From Candidatus Scybalocola faecavium (GTDB lineage Bacteria; Bacillota; Clostridia; Lachnospirales; Lachnospiraceae), in NCBI GenBank assembly GCA_018713145.1, contig DVFP01000023.1, forward strand, positions 1-53,824: a stretch of 53,824 nucleotides of DNA, read 5' to 3'. The position numbers and the translations under genes are program-made. Of the stretch, positions 50,011 to 53,824 are shown in pieces (the first letter of the stretch is position 1; each line of letters begins with the position of its first letter). The notes below the pieces were generated by a model. That model was not told where the DNA came from. It made no database searches and worked only from the letters and a program-made list of their open reading frames with translations.

Positions 50011-50259
50011 ATGATGAAAAAAGTTAGAGTATTCGCAGCTATGTGTGTTCTTGTATTAGCTATGGGCGCTATGACAGCTTGTGGTGGCAACAACAAAGAA
50101 ACCACAGGTGCACCTGCTGAAACTGTTGCAGAAACAGATTCTACAGGAGCCGGCGAAACTACAGAAGATACAACAAGTGCTGCTGAGTCTGATACAACAA
50201 ACGCAGCTGAATCCGATACTGGCGTTGCTGAGTCTGTAGAAGAAACTGCCGCTGAATAA
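50011..50259 (+). CDS. Small low-complexity lipoprotein
   Basis: 82 residues. A typical lipoprotein signal ends at the lipobox MTAC (C24). The 58-residue mature part is nearly all T, E, A, S, D and G in imperfect repeats such as AESDTTNAAESD, so it is acidic and unstructured. It resembles the N-terminal linker of secreted solute-binding proteins with the rest missing. It may be an autonomous peptide lipoprotein. AAGGAG precedes tandem ATGs, and a strong terminator follows, showing that the gene ends here by design. Confidence 0.75.
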   Translation: MMKKVRVFAAMCVLVLAMGAMTACGGNNKETTGAPAETVAETDSTGAGETTEDTTSAAESDTTNAAESDTGVAESVEETAAE

Positions 50260-50303
50260 TCCTTTTTACTTAAGGATTATAAAGTAATTATCTCTTAAAA
50301 AAG

Positions 50304-50356
50304 CTCACCCCACAGGTTTGTCTCAATGAGACATACCCTCTGGGGTGAGTTTTTTT
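50304..50356 (+). terminator. Intrinsic terminator of the lipoprotein gene
   Basis: CTCACCCCA (50304-50312) pairs with TGGGGTGAG (50341-50349), followed by seven T. Confidence 0.85.
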
Positions 50357-50430
50357 AGATAGGGCCGGCAAACCATTACCAAGCATACATAAACAGGTAT
50401 TTTCCGGAAAACAGCCGTTTTTCTCTCATC

Positions 50431-51084
50431 TTAGTCCTTCCAGACAAACTTCCGATTAATGGATTCTCCTCCGTCAACAATAATACATTGTCCGGTACAA
50501 AAAGTATTGGTCACGGTAAGAAAATAAGCCCACTGGGCGATTTCTTCCGGTGTTGCCCACTTTTTTAAAGGTGTCTCATCCATGATCTGGGCCCACAGGT
50601 CAGTATCATGGATCACACAATCATTTAAAGGGGTCAGCACACCGCCAGGATCCAGGCTGTTGCATGTTGCTCCAAAAGGCGCTACCCGCATGGCTGCATT
50701 TTTCGTATAAGCTATGACCCCGCCTTTGCTTGCGCAGTATTCAGGAAATTCCGAGCCTGTATGTCCGCTGGCAGAGCCGATATTTAAGATGGAACAGATC
50801 TGATCCTGAATTCCGTATTTTTCAGTAATGTGGATCAGAGCCTTTAAATTAACATCAATATCCGCCTCATTTTGGGTGCCAGCATTGTTAATCAGAATAT
50901 TGACCCCCGGAATCTCCGGAAGATGATCATAATCGCGGACATCCATCTGGTAATGGATATATCTTTTATGGCTGATCTGAGCCTCCTGACGGTCAATACC
51001 TGTCACCTGATGACCATGATTTAAAAATTCCAGGGCAATGGCTTTTCCAATGCCCTGAGATGTCCCTGTAATGAGTATTTTCAT
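50431..51084 (-). CDS. Short-chain dehydrogenase/reductase (SDR)
   Basis: 217 residues. The Rossmann cofactor loop TGTSQGIG (7-14), NNAG, the catalytic Ser in NIGSASG and YxxxK in YCASK are all present, with a closing GQCIIVDGGES. It is a slightly short classical SDR. The NAD(P) specificity and substrate are unknown. The gene lies 5 bases after the VUT transporter gene and should be expressed from the preQ1-controlled promoter, which suggests, but does not show, a role in deazapurine metabolism. AGGAGG lies 10 bases before the ATG. Confidence 0.9.
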   Translation of the reverse strand: MKILITGTSQGIGKAIALEFLNHGHQVTGIDRQEAQISHKRYIHYQMDVRDYDHLPEIPGVNILINNAGTQNEADIDVNLKALIHITEKYGIQDQICSILNIGSASGHTGSEFPEYCASKGGVIAYTKNAAMRVAPFGATCNSLDPGGVLTPLNDCVIHDTDLWAQIMDETPLKKWATPEEIAQWAYFLTVTNTFCTGQCIIVDGGESINRKFVWKD

Positions 51085-51089
51085 TAATA

Positions 51090-51863
51090 TTAATCCTCCT
51101 TAATACAGTCAAGATACTCCCGGCCCACATGATCCTGTTTCCACCTTTGGGTCACTTTATACCCAACCGGGGAGAAAACAACCTCCATGACCAACTCTGC
51201 TGCAGCCCCCGTTACAGAGCACATAATACACTGAAGGATCGTCCAGTGGAATCCATCCCAAAAAATCGGCGCAAATACTGTAAATACGATCACAGCAAAA
51301 ATCAGATTATCAAAAAATTGGCCAATAAAAGTAGATACATAAGACCGAACAGCAAAAGCCAGCTTTCCATCCGGATTACTTTGAAATGCCCTTCCTATCG
51401 TCCAGTTAAGGCAATTATTAATAACTGCTGATGCCAAAAAGGCAATGGTACTTCCCAGAAGAATGAACCATGTTCCTCCCAGAATCCCGTTTAAGGCGGT
51501 GTAATCATCTGCGTCTGATGGAATAATGCTGGCAATATAAAAGATCACGCAAGTCATTAAATTGATCAGAGCTGCCAAAATCGCGATTTTAGTGGAAGCC
51601 TTTGGCCCAAAATGCTTTGTGATAATATCCATGCACATAAAGGACAGCCAGGAGATCAAAATACCTCCGTCTAAAGCGATCCAGTCTGTTTGAATCAAAG
51701 TTTTATTTGCAAGCAGATTCATACAGATCACACTGACCACAAACAATGAAACTACCGTTGAAGGAATACATCGAAGTAAAATTCCTGTTTCCTCTTTTTC
51801 TTTTTTAATCCATGCGCTCAAAGTAGATATGTTCTGTTTTGATGATAATGTTTCGGTATTCAT
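51090..51863 (-). CDS. VUT-family queuosine-precursor transporter (YhhQ-like)
   Basis: 257 residues from the ATG at 51863 (GGGAGG 6 bases upstream); a reading starting at 51893 begins inside the riboswitch terminator. Six or so membrane helices. The landmarks SWLSFMCMDIITKHFGPKAS (just before helix 3) and the SPVGY-type end identify the VUT (COG1738) family, of which E. coli YhhQ imports the queuosine precursor preQ0/preQ1. The preQ1-type riboswitch in front supports that role here. It is followed by the SDR gene. Confidence 0.88.
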   Translation of the reverse strand: MNTETLSSKQNISTLSAWIKKEKEETGILLRCIPSTVVSLFVVSVICMNLLANKTLIQTDWIALDGGILISWLSFMCMDIITKHFGPKASTKIAILAALINLMTCVIFYIASIIPSDADDYTALNGILGGTWFILLGSTIAFLASAVINNCLNWTIGRAFQSNPDGKLAFAVRSYVSTFIGQFFDNLIFAVIVFTVFAPIFWDGFHWTILQCIMCSVTGAAAELVMEVVFSPVGYKVTQRWKQDHVGREYLDCIKED

Positions 51864-51913
51864 ATCTTTCCTCCCATAAAAGCAGTGATACAAAAACCAA
51901 AACTACTTTCATG

Positions 51914-51945
51914 AAAAGAAAACGGCTCCGCAAAACGCAAAGCCG
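51914..51945 (-). terminator. Riboswitch terminator hairpin
   Basis: On the minus strand CGGCTTTGC pairs with GCGGAGCCG (two G-U pairs), followed by TTTTCTTTT, ending about 50 bases before the transporter ATG. Confidence 0.75.
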
Positions 51946-52015
51946 CTATCAATACATTATTATGAATAGCAGTCCTGGTTTTGTTTTACGACAGGATGGT
52001 ACAAACGAACTGTCG
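51914..52015 (-). ncRNA. Probable preQ1-I riboswitch with terminator platform
   Basis: Read on the minus strand, a P1 stem CGACAG (52015-52010) pairs with CTGTCG (51994-51989) around a TTCG...TACC loop. A purine-rich tail TAAAACAAAACCAGG follows, closely matching the AACAAAACAAGG tail of well-studied preQ1-I aptamers. About 30 bases later a terminator (51945-51914) precedes the transporter start. Gene context (queuosine-precursor transporter) fits. PreQ1 would be expected to shut the operon off. Confidence 0.7.
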
Positions 52016-52036
52016 GCATCAAACTGATGCGTGATT

Positions 52037-52065
52037 ATTATATATGATAATTTGGGAGATGGCAA
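52037..52065 (-). promoter_or_regulatory. Promoter of the VUT/SDR operon
   Basis: TTGCCA (52065-52060), 17-base spacer, TATAAT (52042-52037). An inverted repeat AATTTGGGA/TCCCAAATT (52049-52057 and 52084-52092) overlaps the spacer, so a repressor may add to the riboswitch. Confidence 0.8.
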
Positions 52066-52096
52066 GGGGGATTTTTTAGATAGTCCCAAATTCTCA

Positions 52097-52126
52097 TTAC
52101 AATTCATTCTACTAAAACGGTATAAT
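52097..52126 (+). promoter_or_regulatory. Possible plus-strand promoter facing the CRISPR array
   Basis: TTACAA (52097-52102), 18-base spacer, TATAAT (52121-52126). It would drive antisense transcription across the array. The 210 bases up to 52302 hold no gene. Confidence 0.35.
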
Positions 52127-52302
52127 GATTTTTTGACGTAATGATCATCTTGATATTCATTTCATTTATTCGTTTTCGGCCTGAATAGAAGTTTTTCAAT
52201 TTAAGACCTACGGATTTGCAGAGAAATTACAGTTACTGTAAGATAAACAAAAGATAAGTCCGTATTTTTAGAATGTCGATCACCAATCAAGTGCTGCTGG
52301 AT

Positions 52303-52335
52303 ATTTCTATTCACATTTCTTACAGGGCATACAAC
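52303..52335 (-). repeat. Eroded CRISPR repeat at the distal end
   Basis: Aligns over 33 bases to the array repeat with 20 matches, 12 of them in the first 13 bases (ATTTCTATTCACA). Most changes are transitions. It lies 30 bases before the first recognisable repeat, where a spacer would be. It is probably a decayed terminal repeat. Confidence 0.5.
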
Positions 52336-52365
52336 ATTTCGCTGAAACAAATTCTTTTCTTGTCT

Positions 52366-53670
52366 ATTCCTACTCACACGTCCCTCGCGGGACGTGACAT
52401 TACAAAATATGCGCTGACTGATGGGATTGTTGATTTCTACTCACACGTCCCTCGCGGGACGTGACACCACCAATAAAAAACCAAAAGGGGCAATATCCCA
52501 TTTCTACTCACACGTCCCTCGCGGGACGTGACTGAATTGGATGGATTTTCCTTACACGCCACATTTATTTCTACTCACACGTCCCTCGCGGGACGTGACT
52601 CAGAGCCTGCAGTTACCCCGTCCGGGTATTACAATTTCTACTCACACGTCCCTCGCGGGACGTGACAGCAATCTGAATTATCTCTCCAGGCAGAAAATAA
52701 TTTCTACTCACACGTCCCTCGCGGGACGTGACCGCTGCACACATATCCTGTAGTCACAGTTTCATCATATTTCTACTCACACGTCCCTCGCGGGACGTGA
52801 CGGGATTAGTGAAAGCATAACGGTCTATGACAGTATTTCTACTCACACGTCCCTCGCGGGACGTGACACAAGGTACATTCTCCAATTTCCATGTAATACC
52901 CATTTCTACTCACACGTCCCTCGCGGGACGTGACTGGCTGCCAAAGTTTGATGATGCCGGCGCCGTGATTTCTACTCACACGTCCCTCGCGGGACGTGAC
53001 GGAGGTGCTGCTGATATGATTCAGGTAAATTCAAATTTCTACTCACACGTCCCTCGCGGGACGTGACTCACCGCTCCGTGGGAATGGGACTACGATATTA
53101 ACGATTTCTACTCACACGTCCCTCGCGGGACGTGACAGAGGCGCTTACCTTTTGGGCCTGGTATGTCGCATTTCTACTCACACGTCCCTCGCGGGACGTG
53201 ACCCCATATTACTTGCCGCCTTTGGCCCTATGCGCAATTTCTACTCACACGTCCCTCGCGGGACGTGACGACATTGGCAGATGAATTGGCTTCTTTGCTG
53301 AACATTTCTACTCACACGTCCCTCGCGGGACGTGACCTGTAAGACAAAAAACATTGCTTCATCATAGGCAATTTCTACTCACACGTCCCTCGCGGGACGT
53401 GACCCGGGTCACAGCATATTCCACCACCTGGGTCACCGGATTTCTACTCACACGTCCCTCGCGGGACGTGACCAATACAGGGGCAATATATGTGTTATAT
53501 GCATCATTTCTACTCACACGTCCCTCGCGGGACGTGACCTGATGACGCATCATGGCAAATATAACTTTTAAATTTCTACTCACACGTCCCTCGCGGGACG
53601 TGACACCTGCCCGGTTATTTTCACTGCTCATAAACTCATTTCTACTCACACGTCCCTCGCGGGACGTGAC
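52366..53670 (-). CRISPR. CRISPR array, 20 repeats and 19 spacers, type I-C-like repeat
   Basis: Twenty 33-base repeats with 19 spacers of 33-36 bases. On the minus strand the repeat begins GTCACGTCCC, has the hairpin ACGTCCC-GCGA-GGGACGT, and ends GTGAGTAGAAAT; this GTC...GAAAT form suits type I-C crRNAs with an 11-base 5' handle. The leftmost repeat (52366-52398) differs at one base (C for T at position 4 of the plus-strand reading) while the others appear identical, marking the left end as the old, distal end and the right side as the leader. No cas gene is in the window; they should lie right of it. Confidence 0.96.
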
Positions 53671-53824
53671 TTTACTCCCCTTTCATTGTATAATCCCATC
53701 TTTGACAGCCAAAGCCCGTAGATTGCCTTTATTCTGGCGGTCTACGGACTTTTTTGACCATGTAAAATGTAGCTATATATTATTACTTTTTGGTCTTGGA
53801 TGCCCTTATGACTTTTCGCATATT
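53671..53824 (-). promoter_or_regulatory. CRISPR leader (partial, runs to the window edge)
   Basis: AT-rich sequence next to the newest repeat. On the minus strand TATACA (about 53683-53688) is a possible -10 for pre-crRNA; the -35 is unclear. A CCGTAGA/TCTACGG inverted repeat (53716-53722, 53741-53747) lies inside. The leader continues beyond the window. Confidence 0.55.
53716..53755 (+). terminator. Plus-strand intrinsic terminator in the CRISPR leader
   Basis: CCGTAGATTGCC (53716-53727) pairs with GGCGGTCTACGG (53736-53747), including two G-U pairs that work only in plus-strand RNA, then six T (53750-53755). It would stop antisense transcripts leaving the array. Confidence 0.6.

Noticed and set aside
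51839..52027. A 62-codon plus-strand frame in the VUT leader
   Set aside because: It coincides with the riboswitch and terminator on the other strand and has no coding character.
52541..53649. Repetitive reading frames with VTSREGRVSRN or STHTSLAGRD peptides
   Set aside because: They are translations of the CRISPR repeat in different frames, not proteins.
53671..53824. A cas gene at the right edge
   Set aside because: The visible sequence is an AT-rich leader with a hairpin; no reading frame resembles Cas1, Cas2 or Cas4.

Overview
The window looks like a chromosomal segment of a gut Lachnospiraceae, probably close to Blautia. The grounds are: a 663-residue GH31 enzyme whose catalytic and specificity residues fall at the same numbers as in the Blautia (Ruminococcus) obeum alpha-glucosidase Ro-alphaG1; the paired DUF5716/DUF5717 genes; an intrinsic-terminator and AGGAGG ribosome-site style typical of Firmicutes; and a T-box in front of valS. 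No rRNA or tRNA gene was recognised.

Layout. (1) 1-8.5 kb is an accessory, defence-like block. It opens with the end of an IS256-family element, then a visibly AT-rich cassette (zinc-ribbon/TPR/TIR protein, small two-helix membrane protein, SPFH protein) facing a Cro/C1-type regulator across a perfect 34-bp palindrome. Next comes a tightly overlapping three-gene operon (TerB_N-type protein, DUF2791 P-loop ATPase, DEAD/DEAH helicase) that matches the architecture of the Shango anti-phage system. (2) 8.6-21.9 kb is mostly metabolic and transport: an aconitase-family hydratase, a five-gene thioesterase/Fur/cyclase/DUF4430/ECF operon, a ferritin-like protein, a Ca2+-type P-ATPase, YesL-like and zinc-ribbon membrane proteins, an NSS symporter and a YitT protein. 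The hydratase and YitT genes share a 16-bp operator-like sequence. (3) 22-26 kb is a decayed sugar locus: a sensor-kinase stub and a GH42 gene with an amber codon at position 5 meet tail to tail at an apparent deletion scar, beside an intact GH2 gene.

(4) 26-31 kb is a membrane-centred locus: an OmpR-type two-component system, two proteins built from a shared GMC/W/PG transmembrane hairpin, a small protein with synuclein-like 11-residue repeats, an Rrf2 regulator and a patatin-like lipase. (5) 31-38.4 kb holds valS with its T-box, a zinc-ribbon protein, an AraC regulator divergent from the GH31 gene, and two 98-bp copies of an intergenic repeat. (6) 38.4-44.4 kb is the DUF5716/DUF5717 operon, an Hsp70/actin-like protein with a large repeat protein, behind a structured leader with a duplicated element. 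(7) 44.8-51.9 kb holds an esterase, an iron-sulfur flavoprotein, a divergent VTC-domain protein, a MocR regulator, a tiny lipoprotein, and a VUT transporter plus SDR operon behind a probable preQ1-I riboswitch. (8) 52.3-53.7 kb is a CRISPR array of 20 repeats and 19 spacers (type I-C-like repeat), read on the minus strand from a leader at the right edge; its cas genes would lie outside the window.

The least explained parts are the DUF5716/5717 operon, the GMC-hairpin/11-mer-repeat locus, the TIR/SPFH cassette and the SDR riding on the preQ1-controlled transporter. All functional statements come from reading motifs by eye; no database search was run.
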